This document shows positions 20,687-30,173 of a DNA stretch of 64,000 nucleotides, in pieces. Position numbers and translations under genes: made by a program. Below the pieces are notes generated by a model. That model did not search any database and was not told the DNA's origin. It saw only the letters and a program-made list of their open reading frames with translations. Numbering within the stretch: the stretch's first letter is position 1; each line of letters opens with the position of its first letter. Source of the stretch: Ruegeria sp. EL01 (GTDB lineage: Bacteria > Pseudomonadota > Alphaproteobacteria > Rhodobacterales > Rhodobacteraceae); contig NZ_OMPS01000041.1 of assembly GCF_900313035.1 (NCBI RefSeq), positions 1 through 64,000 of the forward strand. Reading direction: 5' to 3'.

Positions 20687-21682
20687 TCAGCCGCAGGATG
20701 CAGCCGCTGTGCGTGCTGCGTCAACATCATCCAGTGTGAAATGGCCCGCATCGATCATCTGCTGATAGACGGGTGCAACCGCCTCCTGGAAACCTGCCAG
20801 TGCTTCTGGTGTCAGCTCGTTGATCTCCATGTGTTTGCCCAGTTCACCGACGATGTTGGTTTCTGCATCACGGTACAGCTTATCGGACATCGCCATCGCC
20901 TCGACGGCAACCTCATTGAAAGTAGCCTGCAGATCCTCGGGCAAGCTGTCATACCACGCCTGGTTGACGATCAGTGGATCGGGGCCCGTCATATGGTTTG
21001 ACAGGGTCAGATACTTCTGTACCTCGTGAATGTTGAAATCCCAGATGTTCTGCGGCGGGTTGTGCTGCCCGTCGATCACGCCCTGTTTGAACGCCTGATA
21101 GGCTTCGGAAAACGGCATAGCGACGGGAACCGAACCGATGGCCGTACCTGTGGCGATCATTAGATCAGACTGTGGTTCGCGGATGCGCAGACCCTGCAGA
21201 TCGTCAACTGAGGTGATCGGTTTCACGTTGTTGGTATAGGCGCGGAAGCCCTGGCTGATACCGGTTGCAGGGATGTGATACCCCTTCTCTTCGGCACGGG
21301 CCTGAACGCCTTTGGTAAAGTCCGACCCGACCAGACATTCCATCTCATCCCAGTTGGCCACAAGAAATGGCAACTGATACAGATTGAACGCGCCGGATGC
21401 ATCGGCAAAGAAACCACCGCGCGTGCCCTGAAGCAGGCCAGCGGTCACCTGGTCCATCATCTCACGCTCATTTCCCAGAGCGGCACCAAAAAAGTTCTCG
21501 ACCTCGATGCGGCCATCGGTGCGTTTTTCCAGCTCAGTCTTGAACCACTCCATGGATTGCGAACGGATCGAAGTTTCAGGCTGCTCGTTGCCGTATTTGA
21601 ATGTGAAATCCGCCGCCAATGTTGCGCTGGCGGTCATCATTAGGCCGGCAGCACCGGCCAGAAGTTTGGCTATGTTGGTCAT
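20687..21682 (-). CDS. TRAP transporter substrate-binding protein (DctP type)
   Basis: 331 residues with a signal peptide (MTNIAKLLAGAAGLMMTASATLAAD). The family blocks ENFFGAALGNEREMMDQVTAG and the arginine region LQGLRIREPQS bind the carboxylate of the ligand. GGGAGGAAAA before the ATG is a strong ribosome site. First gene of the minus-strand unit with the TRAP permeases, HIBADH-family enzyme and isomerase-like protein. Confidence 0.92.
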   Translation of the reverse strand: MTNIAKLLAGAAGLMMTASATLAADFTFKYGNEQPETSIRSQSMEWFKTELEKRTDGRIEVENFFGAALGNEREMMDQVTAGLLQGTRGGFFADASGAFNLYQLPFLVANWDEMECLVGSDFTKGVQARAEEKGYHIPATGISQGFRAYTNNVKPITSVDDLQGLRIREPQSDLMIATGTAIGSVPVAMPFSEAYQAFKQGVIDGQHNPPQNIWDFNIHEVQKYLTLSNHMTGPDPLIVNQAWYDSLPEDLQATFNEVAVEAMAMSDKLYRDAETNIVGELGKHMEINELTPEALAGFQEAVAPVYQQMIDAGHFTLDDVDAARTAAASCG

Positions 21683-21849
21683 TTTTCCTCCCTGAACGGG
21701 ACTCGATCCCGTTGCATACCGTTGGGATAAGCCTCGTCCCGTTTGGCTGGCAAGAAAAACCGCATCAAATGACGTAATTGATGGTTTTTGATGGATTATG
21801 AATTGTTTTTGAGGGTGTTTTTGATCCTAAATGATGGTAAATCAAATGG
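21683..21849. promoter_or_regulatory. Divergent promoter region of the TRAP unit and the LacI-type regulator
   Basis: AT-rich 167-bp gap. It holds three direct repeats of TTTTTGAkss type (21785-21794, 21806-21815, 21818-21827). A palindromic LacI-type operator is not obvious, so the repeats are only candidate binding sites. Confidence 0.4.
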
Positions 21850-22887
21850 ATGAGTGAAGAAGAGCCCATCGTTTCAAAAAAAGCACGTGTGTTCGAGATC
21901 GCCAAGCTTGCGGGGGTTGGCACTGCCACGGTGGACCGCGTCCTGAACAACCGGTCAAATGTCAAACCCGAGACGCGGCAGCGCGTTCTGCAGGCCAAAT
22001 ACGCCATCGAATCCGGTGCCCAACTGGACCAGCGTGCACGCCCGTGGCGTCTGAAAATCTTCTTGCCGGAAGAGGCTGGCCCGTCGACGGAATTTTTGGG
22101 GGATTGTTTTCAAAACGTCTTTACCAATGGTCGCGCCACAGTCGAATGTGTGTTCTCCAAAAAGTTGGAGCCGTCGGTGCTGGCGCGAAAACTTCGCGCC
22201 TGCGCCGGTCAAGGGGTTGATGCGGTGGGCTTTCAGGCTTTGGATGATCCGCGCGTTCGGGATGCGGTTGAAGAATTGCACGCGTTGGATATTCCCTGCG
22301 TTCCTGTCGTTTCCGATCTGATCAGCCCTGTTCTGGGTCAGTTTGTTGGCACGGACAATATGGCTGCGGGGCGCACGGCGGCGTATCTTATGGGGCGCAT
22401 GGTGCGGCAGGCCGGATTGGTAGGCGTGATCTCGGGCGAGCAACTGTATCGCAACCATTCTGATCGTGAGATGGGGTTTCGGTCCGCCCTGCGACGGGAT
22501 TTTAACCATCTGCGGGTGGTTGGCACTTATATCGGCCATGACGATGTGGATGAAAACCGCACGGTCGTTGGCCAGATGCTGGACGAGCACCCCGGCCTGC
22601 TTGGCATTTACAATGTCGGCGGTGGCAATGAAGGCATCGTTGCCGCCTTGGCGGATCGTGGTGTGACCGGAGAGATCATGCTGATCGGCCACAACCTGAC
22701 GCCGAAGACGCGCAATTATCTGCTCGAAGGGTCGATGGACATCGTTATCCATCAGAACATGCGCCGGATCGCCGAACAGTCGGTGCAGACCCTGATCGCA
22801 ATGCTGGAAAACCGCCCGCATCAGGCAGAGGTCGTACCTGTTGAAGTCATCACGCGGGAAAACATCAACGGGGCCACGTTCGGCTGA
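21850..22887 (+). CDS. LacI-family transcriptional regulator
   Basis: 345 residues. The N-terminal helix-turn-helix RVFEIAKLAGVGTATVDRVLNNR is followed by a periplasmic-binding-like domain (GVISGEQLYRNHSDREMGF, IYNVGGGNEGIVAAL), as in regulators of sugar uptake. Divergent from the TRAP and sugar-enzyme unit, so it very likely controls it. Confidence 0.92.
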   Translation: MSEEEPIVSKKARVFEIAKLAGVGTATVDRVLNNRSNVKPETRQRVLQAKYAIESGAQLDQRARPWRLKIFLPEEAGPSTEFLGDCFQNVFTNGRATVECVFSKKLEPSVLARKLRACAGQGVDAVGFQALDDPRVRDAVEELHALDIPCVPVVSDLISPVLGQFVGTDNMAAGRTAAYLMGRMVRQAGLVGVISGEQLYRNHSDREMGFRSALRRDFNHLRVVGTYIGHDDVDENRTVVGQMLDEHPGLLGIYNVGGGNEGIVAALADRGVTGEIMLIGHNLTPKTRNYLLEGSMDIVIHQNMRRIAEQSVQTLIAMLENRPHQAEVVPVEVITRENINGATFG

Positions 22888-23228
22888 TCTTGACAGGCTT
22901 TCGACAAAACGCAGGCCCAAACTGGCCCGGAAACTGCGCAGATTTTCAGCCTCGGGTTGCAGCGCGACCGCCAGTTCGCGGTAAAGCCACTTTCCTTCTT
23001 TCCGATGGATAGAACCCAACCGCTTAACAGGTGCCATCTCTTCGACCCAGCAGAACGGTAACCCAACCTAACAGCCGCAGACAGAACCCGGTCTACTGTT
23101 GCAACATCAACCCTGCTCTTTCCAAGCCGATCCAACTCCGGAAGCCATCGTCCCCATGGAGCGAAAGGCCAACCATGCACTGACTTTCGACTTGGACCAC
23201 TCAAGTGGCGCAGTCGGCTTTGATTAGG
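22888..23228. other. Intergenic region with an IS-derived fragment at its right end
   Basis: 340 bp between the LacI-type regulator and a minus-strand hypothetical gene. Only the stretch at about 23170-23226 is recognisable; it matches a copy at 63.3 kb (see the repeat entries). Confidence 0.45.
23170..23226 (+). repeat. Dispersed repeat, copy 1 (probable IS 3'-end remnant)
   Basis: One frame reads NHALTFDLDHSSGAVGFD and then stops. The other copy at about 63340-63383 on the minus strand reads NHALTFKLDHSGGTDQ. The two share most of a 40-base stretch. The match at protein level suggests a decayed coding end of a mobile element. Confidence 0.45.
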
Positions 23229-23936
23229 TTAATCTACCTTCACGCTCTCGGCGGGCTTTGTACGGGTTTTGCTGGTGATAATCTGGTATAGCCACCCCGA
23301 AATCTCGTATATTGCCGGAGATTTATTCCTCCTGATGCCGTGTTCGGTCAGCATGGCGATAACTACAGGAATAACAGCACCCAAAATTGCTGACTTCACG
23401 TCTATTAGCTCTTCGGTTATCGAGCCGATCACTTCTTGAGCTTGCACAATCTCCAACTCGGCACCGCCGCTCCGAAACCGGTTTTCGAAAAACTCAAGCG
23501 CTTCAGCCTCCTCTGCTCGTGCCACTTCCAAACAGTGCAGCTTTTCAATATTCGAGGTGATTTCAAATAGCCCATGCTGGTGAACGGCCTGAACAAGATC
23601 AATCACATCAGCCGCATTTTCGACGCCCATTTCAAATGGAATCGTTTGGCGATATCTGGCAAACATCACCTTGCTTGGCGGACGTTCGAACAGTTTGTCC
23701 AACTTGTCCATAATTCTCTCGATTGCGTCGAGTTGTGTTCGGTTCGCTCTAGTGATCTGAGAGATAGCATCGTTCATGCGACCTTGCTTACGAGCGTTGA
23801 TAGCGGACTCAATCTGAGCACCAAGACTGTCGCGGGTTGCAACTGCAACGAGTTCTCTTTCGAACTGCGCCAGTTTCACGGGCGACAAGTCCTCGTCAGC
23901 AATCTCTTTGCGAATTGTTTCGATGAGTGATGACAT
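23229..23936 (-). CDS. Hypothetical protein
   Basis: 235 residues from MSSLIETIRKEIADED (an in-frame start 19 codons further up is less likely; AAGAGAAG precedes 23936). Mostly charged and helical, with a region that may form a coiled coil (residues about 25-85, rich in Glu, Arg and Gln) and one hydrophobic stretch near the C-terminus (SAILGAVIPVVIAMLTEHG). I recognise no family. It stands alone between a LacI regulator and a beta-lactamase gene of the opposite strand. Confidence 0.6.
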   Translation of the reverse strand: MSSLIETIRKEIADEDLSPVKLAQFERELVAVATRDSLGAQIESAINARKQGRMNDAISQITRANRTQLDAIERIMDKLDKLFERPPSKVMFARYRQTIPFEMGVENAADVIDLVQAVHQHGLFEITSNIEKLHCLEVARAEEAEALEFFENRFRSGGAELEIVQAQEVIGSITEELIDVKSAILGAVIPVVIAMLTEHGIRRNKSPAIYEISGWLYQIITSKTRTKPAESVKVD

Positions 23937-24172
23937 CTGCTTCTCTTCATCGAAGGTCTTGCGCGACCGCCAAACAGGCGCAACCTGGGGCAACGTAAGA
24001 CTAAGTGACTGACCAATTGGTAAGGCTAGATAGATAACTCTGCCAAACTCAAGTGAACAGTTTTGGATCTGAGCAAACTATTGCCAAGATCAGTAGGCTG
24101 TCGTTTGAGCATCTCAGCGCATACCGATACTGTTTCGATATCCCGAACGCCGATTACAGAGTTGAGGCAGCT

Positions 24173-25261
24173 ATGAAAAAAATTGGACTCCTGGTATCCC
24201 TGTTGTTTTCGTTTTCCACCGCGCTTCCGGCACAAGTCGTCACCAAAGGCAAGGTTGCTGATCTGGCCGAGCACAGTTTTTCTTCTGTGGTCGCAAGCTA
24301 CGATATTCCGGGCCTCGTCGTTGGTGTCACCATGCGAGGCGAACACTACTTCTACGCAACAGGCCTTGCATCGCGCGAAGAAAACATAGCCGCAACGCCC
24401 GATACTATCTTCGAACTCGGCTCCGTCAGCAAAATCTTCAACGTCAGCCTTGCCGCGCTCGCCGAGCAACGAGGAAAATTGGAACTTGGTTCAGCGGTGT
24501 CCGACCGGGTCGCCGAACTGCGAGAGAGCGCATTTGACGACATCCGTCTGATGGACTTGGCCACGCACACGACCGGAGGATTACCGCTTCAGGTACCGAC
24601 AACGGTGCAAGATGTTCCTGACCTGATCGACTGGCTGGCTGACTGGCAGCCTCAGCAAGAGGGCACTCGCAGCTATTCGAATATTGGTATCGGGCTTCTT
24701 GGCCATATCACCTCTGATGCCCTTGGGATGAGCTATTCGGAAGCAACTGAACAGGTCCTGTTTCCGGCCATGGGACTTGAAAGCACATCGGTGGATGTCC
24801 CGGAAGGGGCGATGGATCGATATGCATTCGGCTATGATCGAAAGACCAATGAGCCGATACGGGTCAATCCGGGTGTGTTGGATGCCGAAGCCTATGGCTT
24901 AAAGTCGACGGCGCGGGACATGCTCCGTCTTCTAGATCTGGAACTGGGCCACACAGGGGGTTCTTCAGAACTGTCGGCTGCTCTGGAGAGGACGCGGCAA
25001 GGACAGACCAAAACGCCCTATTATGTGCAGGGTATGATCTGGGAACAATATCCCTGGCCTGTCAGTCTCAAACAAATGGAAAAGGGGGCTGAATACAACT
25101 TCGTCCCAAGAACAAAACCCGTGGAGCGGTTTGATCCACCTATACCACCGCAACGGGACGTCATTCTGAACAAGACGGGATCGACCAACGGGTTTGGTGC
25201 CTATGTGGCGCTTCTACCCGGCGAAGATCTTGGAATTGTGGTTCTGGCCAATCGCAACTAA
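24173..25261 (+). CDS. Class C beta-lactamase (AmpC family), cut short by a stop codon
   Basis: 362 residues with a signal peptide (MKKIGLLVSLLFSFSTALPAQ). It has the catalytic SxxK (GSVSKIF), the YxN motif (SYSNIGIG), the KTG motif (NKTGSTNGFG) and YYVQGMIWEQYPWP, all normal for AmpC. It ends ...VVLANRN-stop at 25259-25261. The same frame continues after the TAA as PHKARVGATYDLIQKLL up to TAG at 25325-25327, the usual AmpC C-terminal helix. The stop sits where AmpC proteins normally have Tyr. The start at 24173 is preferred over 24053 because of the signal peptide. Confidence 0.85.
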   Translation: MKKIGLLVSLLFSFSTALPAQVVTKGKVADLAEHSFSSVVASYDIPGLVVGVTMRGEHYFYATGLASREENIAATPDTIFELGSVSKIFNVSLAALAEQRGKLELGSAVSDRVAELRESAFDDIRLMDLATHTTGGLPLQVPTTVQDVPDLIDWLADWQPQQEGTRSYSNIGIGLLGHITSDALGMSYSEATEQVLFPAMGLESTSVDVPEGAMDRYAFGYDRKTNEPIRVNPGVLDAEAYGLKSTARDMLRLLDLELGHTGGSSELSAALERTRQGQTKTPYYVQGMIWEQYPWPVSLKQMEKGAEYNFVPRTKPVERFDPPIPPQRDVILNKTGSTNGFGAYVALLPGEDLGIVVLANRN

Positions 25262-25406
25262 CCACACAAGGCCCGAGTTGGCGCCACCTATGATTTGATC
25301 CAAAAGCTGTTGTCGGACGACGACTAGCCGATCAACATGACTATTCAGCATTTGCGTGCATGAGAAAACCCCTGCCCTCAGGATCCGAGTTGAAGGCACA
25401 CATGAC

Positions 25407-26339
25407 CTAATTTTCAAACTCAGCTTTCAAACGGTCCAAGAAGAACTTGAAAGGTGAGACGTTCATCAGGCTCTTCCGATACAAAACCCTCGTCTCATAA
25501 TGCAATAGAGGCCCGACATTCTTGATCGGAGAGAGTGGGTTTGCCCGGCCGATTGCCAACAGCGGTTCAGCGATCCAGGTGATGTAAGGGCCATACGATA
25601 CCGTCTGAATGATGGCTTCCAAGGACGCAGAGACCACGGCGATGTCAGGAGTACCTCCTGCAATATCATTCATCTGACTATTGATCGCGGCGAGATTTTC
25701 CCGGTCTTCACCGTACATTGCCCAAGGATACTTAAGGAGCTGGGTAGGCGAAAGGTTTGGATCAGAATGAATTGGGTGATCCGTGCTTGCTGCAGCAACA
25801 ATCACGACGTCTGGTCCGTGCAGGGTGCCAATAAAAGGGGGAACGTCGCCAACGGCCTTTGAACTGATCGTGGCAACGTCAAGCTCGCCATCAATGAGGC
25901 GTGCATAGATGCTGTACCCGGTCCCAACTGCCAACTCGGCGCGAAATCCGGTGAATTTTCTTTGGAGCTTCGCAATCACCGGTGGCAAGACCTGATGCGC
26001 CCAGAATGGCATTGCGCCGACCCGGATCGTCCCACGTTGACCGCCGCTAAATGCGTTCAGTTCGGCCGAGGCGTAGTGAAGCTCTCTCTCCACCGCCTTT
26101 GTATGTGACAACAACAGCTTGCCACTGGGTGTAAGCGACACACCCAAAGGATGCCGGTCGAAAAGCCGCAAGGAGAGGTTTTCCTCTAGCGCTTTGATCG
26201 ATCGTGTCAGCGATGAGGGGGTCAAGCCGATCTGGCGCGCGGCTTCAGTGATGGAACCCGCTTCTGCCGTTGCCAAAAACCGATGCAACAGGTGCAAATT
26301 TTCCATCAGTGTTGCGGTTTGCGCAATGCTTTTTGCCAT
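25407..26339 (-). CDS. LysR-family transcriptional regulator
   Basis: 310 residues; N-terminal winged helix LHRFLATAEAGSITEAARQIGLTPSSLTRSI and a LysR substrate-binding domain. An internal ATG at 26306 is an alternative start. Divergent from the sulfatase-like pseudogene and the sugar ABC genes, so it probably controlled them. Confidence 0.9.
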   Translation of the reverse strand: MAKSIAQTATLMENLHLLHRFLATAEAGSITEAARQIGLTPSSLTRSIKALEENLSLRLFDRHPLGVSLTPSGKLLLSHTKAVERELHYASAELNAFSGGQRGTIRVGAMPFWAHQVLPPVIAKLQRKFTGFRAELAVGTGYSIYARLIDGELDVATISSKAVGDVPPFIGTLHGPDVVIVAAASTDHPIHSDPNLSPTQLLKYPWAMYGEDRENLAAINSQMNDIAGGTPDIAVVSASLEAIIQTVSYGPYITWIAEPLLAIGRANPLSPIKNVGPLLHYETRVLYRKSLMNVSPFKFFLDRLKAEFEN

Positions 26340-26425
26340 ATTCGCAATTTATCGCAACGCCGCTCATATGCAACGGTTTCGTAAACTGCACGCCCGTTAG
26401 GGCGCAGTAATGAAATTGGAGGGCA

Positions 26426-27798
26426 CATTCATCGAACATCGTCGTCGTAGTCTCTGACACATTCCGGCTTGATCACTTTCCGGGCTTAACACGAAAAAGA
26501 TCATTGCCCCGAATCTTGAGGCATTTGCCAAACGCTCTCAGGTCTTCTCAGAATGCCGACTGGGATCCTTCCCCACGGTGCCTGCCCGCGCCGATATAGC
26601 AACGGGCAAATTTGCCTTTACTTTCACCGGTTGGTCAGCGCTGCCACAGGAAGAAAAGACCATGGCGGCCTATATGAACGATTTAGGCTACCTGACCTGC
26701 GGTGTGGCCGATAATCCGTTTCTTCTGCGCAATGGTTACGGCTATGATCGCGGGTTTCAGGACTTTTTCTGGATCAAAGGCCAACGCGGCGGCGCCGAAG
26801 GTGTTGATACGAAATCAACATGGACATCGGAAAGCGATCGCTGTGCGCCACAAACCTTCAGCACCGCGATTGACTGGATTGAGCGCCACCAGGACGAAAA
26901 GTTCTTTCTCTATGTCGAACCTTGGGACCCACATGAGCCATGGGACGCACCGGACCATTACGTCAAACAGTATCTGCCAGACTATGAGGGCGAGAAGGTC
27001 TTTCCGGCGTATTGGGATGTTGGTGATGCGGGTGTAACCGAGCGCGATTTGGAGGTCGCCCATGCCGGATACCGCGCAGAGATTACCGTGGTGGACCAGT
27101 GGTTCGGCAAGCTGATTGACCGGCTAGATAGTCTTGACCTGATGAAAGACACTACCGTTCTGTTTGCGTCTGATCATGGATTCTACTTTGGCGAGCATGG
27201 CATTTTCGGCAAGCGTCGCTTCCTGTGGGATAAGAAAATTCCCCAGAACCAACAGCGGATCGGGACCGCGGGACAAACAGGGTATTACTATTCCTGCCCG
27301 CTTCATCAGGAACTGACGAGGGTTCCGTTTGTGATGCATCATCCCAGGCTGGAGCCTCGCCAACACGATTGCCTACTGTCGTTGTGCGATCTCCTTCCCA
27401 CTATGGTTGAGCTTGGGGGCGGGACACCGCCCGATGACATTCATGGCAAATCGCTCGTCCCTGTCCTTGAGGGCAATACGCAACAGCATCGCGATATAGT
27501 CGTCTCTGCCGATGCGGATGCGCACATGATGCGCGATATCTCGAAGGCGGTGGATGATGTCCCAAGGCTGATCCTTGAAACATGCCCGTCCACGATCTGC
27601 TACGGCGAGTGGGAGTTCATTTATGCCCGCGAGGGTGATCCGCATGCATTGTACCATCGTTTCAATGACCCAGACCACAAGCACGACCTCGCCAAAGATC
27701 ACCCAGAAATCGTCGCGCGGCTTCACGCGAAATACGTCGACTGGATGGATCAGCACGGTGTTCCAGAAGCAAGCAAGGCTGTCCGCAGACGGCTCTGA
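26426..27798 (+). pseudogene. Sulfatase-like (alkaline phosphatase superfamily) hydrolase, frameshifted and without a start
   Basis: The first part reads SSNIVVVVSDTFRLDHFPG (26429-26485) in one frame. The rest, from NTKKIIAPNLEAFAKRS through SFPTVPARADIATGKF to the C-terminus, lies in another frame, as expected from one lost base near 26483-26488. A ribosome site GGAGGG at 26418-26423 is followed by no ATG or GTG in the right frame. The GTG at 26578 that opens the long frame is inside the active-site motif and cannot be the true start. Metal ligands remain (ASDHGFYFGEHG; EPWDPHEPW). The nucleophile position is Thr (T-V-P-A-R), not Cys/Ser. Upstream of sugar ABC genes. Confidence 0.75.
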
Positions 27799-27825
27799 GC
27801 AACGAGACCAACAGGGAGAGAAGAC

Positions 27826-29064
27826 ATGAAACAAACAATGAAGACATCGCTTTATGCAGGCGCACTGGTTCTATTGGGATCGGTTGCCCATGCCGGCTGC
27901 GGCGTCACCTCGGGCAACGTCAACATCTTGGGAAATGATTTTCCAGCTCTTCAAGCCGTCGCAGATGAGGCGATTGCGTGTGCACATGATGGCATGAAGG
28001 TTGAAGCGAACCTGACAACCGAGCATCGGGAAATCATGTCCCCGGCATTGACGGCAAACCCCGCGGAATACAACGCCGTGTTTATCGCCAATTCGCAACT
28101 TATGCCGCTTTTGGCGAAAGGGTTGATCCGTCCTTTGGATGATCTGGTTGCCAAGCACGGTCAAAACCTCGCTCCCAATCAGTTGATCCGTGTGGATGGC
28201 AAGATCGTCTCTGTCGCGTTTATGGCAAACGCACAGCATCTGTTTTATCGCAAGGACATCCTGGATCAGGTAGGTGCCCGGCCCCCGGAATCCTATGAAG
28301 ACGTGCTGGCTGTCGCAGAGAAAATCCGCGCGGCGGGCAAAATGGAACACCCCGTAGCGCTGAACACCAAAGTTGGATGGAACTTGGCTGAAGAGTTCAT
28401 CAATATGTATCTCGGTCACGACACCCCCATGTTCAAAGCGGGCACGGCCGAACCTGCGATTAACAACGACGCTGGCGTGTCAACGCTAAACACGCTGAAG
28501 GCACTGACCGGGTATTCCAACCCAGACTATCTGACGTTTGATTCCAATACGACACAGGCACTTTGGGAAAGCGGCGATTTGGCTTTGGCCACTATGTGGG
28601 GCTCACGCGGCACGGCCATTCTGGATGACGAAGGATCTAACGCGGCCGTCGTGTCCAGCACCATTCAGAGTGGTGCGCCTACCGTTGCAGGTGGAAGCAA
28701 GCCCGCCACTTCGCTCTGGTGGAATGGTTTCTCGATTGCCACCAACACATCTGACGAAGATGCTGAGGCTGCTTTTGTCGCGATGGTCAACGGCATCTCC
28801 ACCGATATGGTGAAGGCCAATAACGACAAAGCCGCTTGGTTGATCGAAGGCTATGAGCCCAACGTAGCGACCGCAGGGATCGTCGCAAGCATGGAAGCCG
28901 GAGCGTCCCCTTACCCGATGCTGCCCTATATGGGCGTCATGCACACCGCGCTTGGTGGCGAATTGGTCGATTTCTTGCAAGGCAATGAGTCCGCCAAACA
29001 GACCCTTTCAGACATAGAAGCAGCCTATACGACCGCAGCGCGGGAGAAAGGCTTTCTGGAATAA
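27826..29064 (+). CDS. Sugar-type ABC transporter substrate-binding protein
   Basis: 412 residues with a signal peptide (MKTSLYAGALVLLGSVAHAG) and the family-1 solute-binding layout (LLAKGLIRPLDDLV, FYRKDILDQVGARPPESYEDVLAVA, NGFSIATNTSDEDAEAA). AGGGAGAGAAG precedes the start; a second ATG at 27838 is possible. First of three transporter genes after the sulfatase-like pseudogene. Confidence 0.9.
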   Translation: MKQTMKTSLYAGALVLLGSVAHAGCGVTSGNVNILGNDFPALQAVADEAIACAHDGMKVEANLTTEHREIMSPALTANPAEYNAVFIANSQLMPLLAKGLIRPLDDLVAKHGQNLAPNQLIRVDGKIVSVAFMANAQHLFYRKDILDQVGARPPESYEDVLAVAEKIRAAGKMEHPVALNTKVGWNLAEEFINMYLGHDTPMFKAGTAEPAINNDAGVSTLNTLKALTGYSNPDYLTFDSNTTQALWESGDLALATMWGSRGTAILDDEGSNAAVVSSTIQSGAPTVAGGSKPATSLWWNGFSIATNTSDEDAEAAFVAMVNGISTDMVKANNDKAAWLIEGYEPNVATAGIVASMEAGASPYPMLPYMGVMHTALGGELVDFLQGNESAKQTLSDIEAAYTTAAREKGFLE

Positions 29065-29078
29065 GGCCTACTGCCGGG

Positions 29079-29100
29079 GATGGGGGCTTCGGCCCCCATC
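29079..29100 (+). terminator. Intercistronic hairpin with TTCG loop after the binding-protein gene
   Basis: GATGGGGGC-TTCG-GCCCCCATC: a perfect 9-bp stem closed by a stable UUCG-type tetraloop, followed by TTCTC. It lies between the binding-protein and permease genes and probably stabilises the upstream message or attenuates read-through. Confidence 0.65.
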
Positions 29101-29128
29101 TTCTCAAACCGAAAACGAAGGGGCCCTT

Positions 29129-30163
29129 ATGCCCGACAAAGCATTCTTCTCGTTCATGGCTCCGTCGCTTCTGGCGATGATCCTCTTCATCGCGCTTCCG
29201 ATTGGCTCGGTCTTTCTCCAATCGCTCTTTGTTGAGCATTCTCAGGTCATGAAAACGGTCGAGACCTGCAGTCCGTTTGGTGGATGCACCGATGAGACCA
29301 TTGTCGACGCAGAGGCCACACAAGCACTGGCTCAGGCACAGCCGTTGGGGCGCTTTAACGGGTTGGGCACCTATACAGACCGAAATCACCTTGCCTTTGA
29401 TGACCTTGGACGCGCAAGGCGCGAAGCAGACACATTTGGTGAGTTTCTATCTGCAATCATGAACCTGCGGTTCTACCGTGCGTTGGTGTTCACCATTGCG
29501 TTTACTGCAATTGTAACGCCTTTCGTCCTTGCTCTTGGATTGGTCATTGCCCTTGCCGTGAACATGTTGCCCAGAATGACGAAGGGGCCAGCGATCTTTG
29601 TGTCACTCTTGCCAATGATCGTGACGCCGCTCGTAGGTTCCCTCATCCTTGCCTGGATAGTTGACGCTGAGGGTATACTTGGGGCCACTCTGCAAACGCT
29701 GTTTAAAGACCCTGATCTTTCGCTCAAAGCGTCGCCAACGTTGACTTGGATCATGCTGTTTATCTACGGCATATGGCATGCCACCCCGTTCAGCTTCATT
29801 GTCTTCTATGCCGGGTTGCAAACCGTTCCCCGGGACACACTCGAAGCCGCTATGATCGACGGAGCATCACGTGCCCAACGGATCCGGTATGTCGTCGTTC
29901 CGCATCTCATGCCACTTGTCACGTTTGTCTTGCTTATCCAACTGATGGACAACTTCCGGGTCTTTGAACCGATTGTCGGATTTTCGGCGGATGCAAACGC
30001 AACCTCGCTCAGCTGGATTATCTACAATGACCTGAGGGGAGGCGAGACGACTTTGTTCGGCTCAGCGGCTGCAACCTCGTTTCTGACCCTTGTTGGCGTG
30101 ATCATATTGCTGATCCCGGTTCTTATACGAACCTGGCGCGATCACAACAGTAAGCCCGCTTAG
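29129..30163 (+). CDS. Sugar-type ABC transporter permease (MalF-like)
   Basis: 344 residues, about six membrane segments, and the ATPase-contact loop EAAMIDGASRAQRIRYVVVPHLMP. It has a long periplasmic insert between the first two membrane segments (residues about 30-105, with a CSPFGGC pair of cysteines). Frame intact. Its partner permease next door carries a stop codon. Confidence 0.9.
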   Translation: MPDKAFFSFMAPSLLAMILFIALPIGSVFLQSLFVEHSQVMKTVETCSPFGGCTDETIVDAEATQALAQAQPLGRFNGLGTYTDRNHLAFDDLGRARREADTFGEFLSAIMNLRFYRALVFTIAFTAIVTPFVLALGLVIALAVNMLPRMTKGPAIFVSLLPMIVTPLVGSLILAWIVDAEGILGATLQTLFKDPDLSLKASPTLTWIMLFIYGIWHATPFSFIVFYAGLQTVPRDTLEAAMIDGASRAQRIRYVVVPHLMPLVTFVLLIQLMDNFRVFEPIVGFSADANATSLSWIIYNDLRGGETTLFGSAAATSFLTLVGVIILLIPVLIRTWRDHNSKPA

Positions 30164-30173
30164 GAGATCGCGC

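Noticed and set aside
21955..23037. Minus-strand 360-codon frame opposite the LacI-type gene
   Set aside because: A shadow of a well-supported regulator; the translated sequence has no plausible domains.
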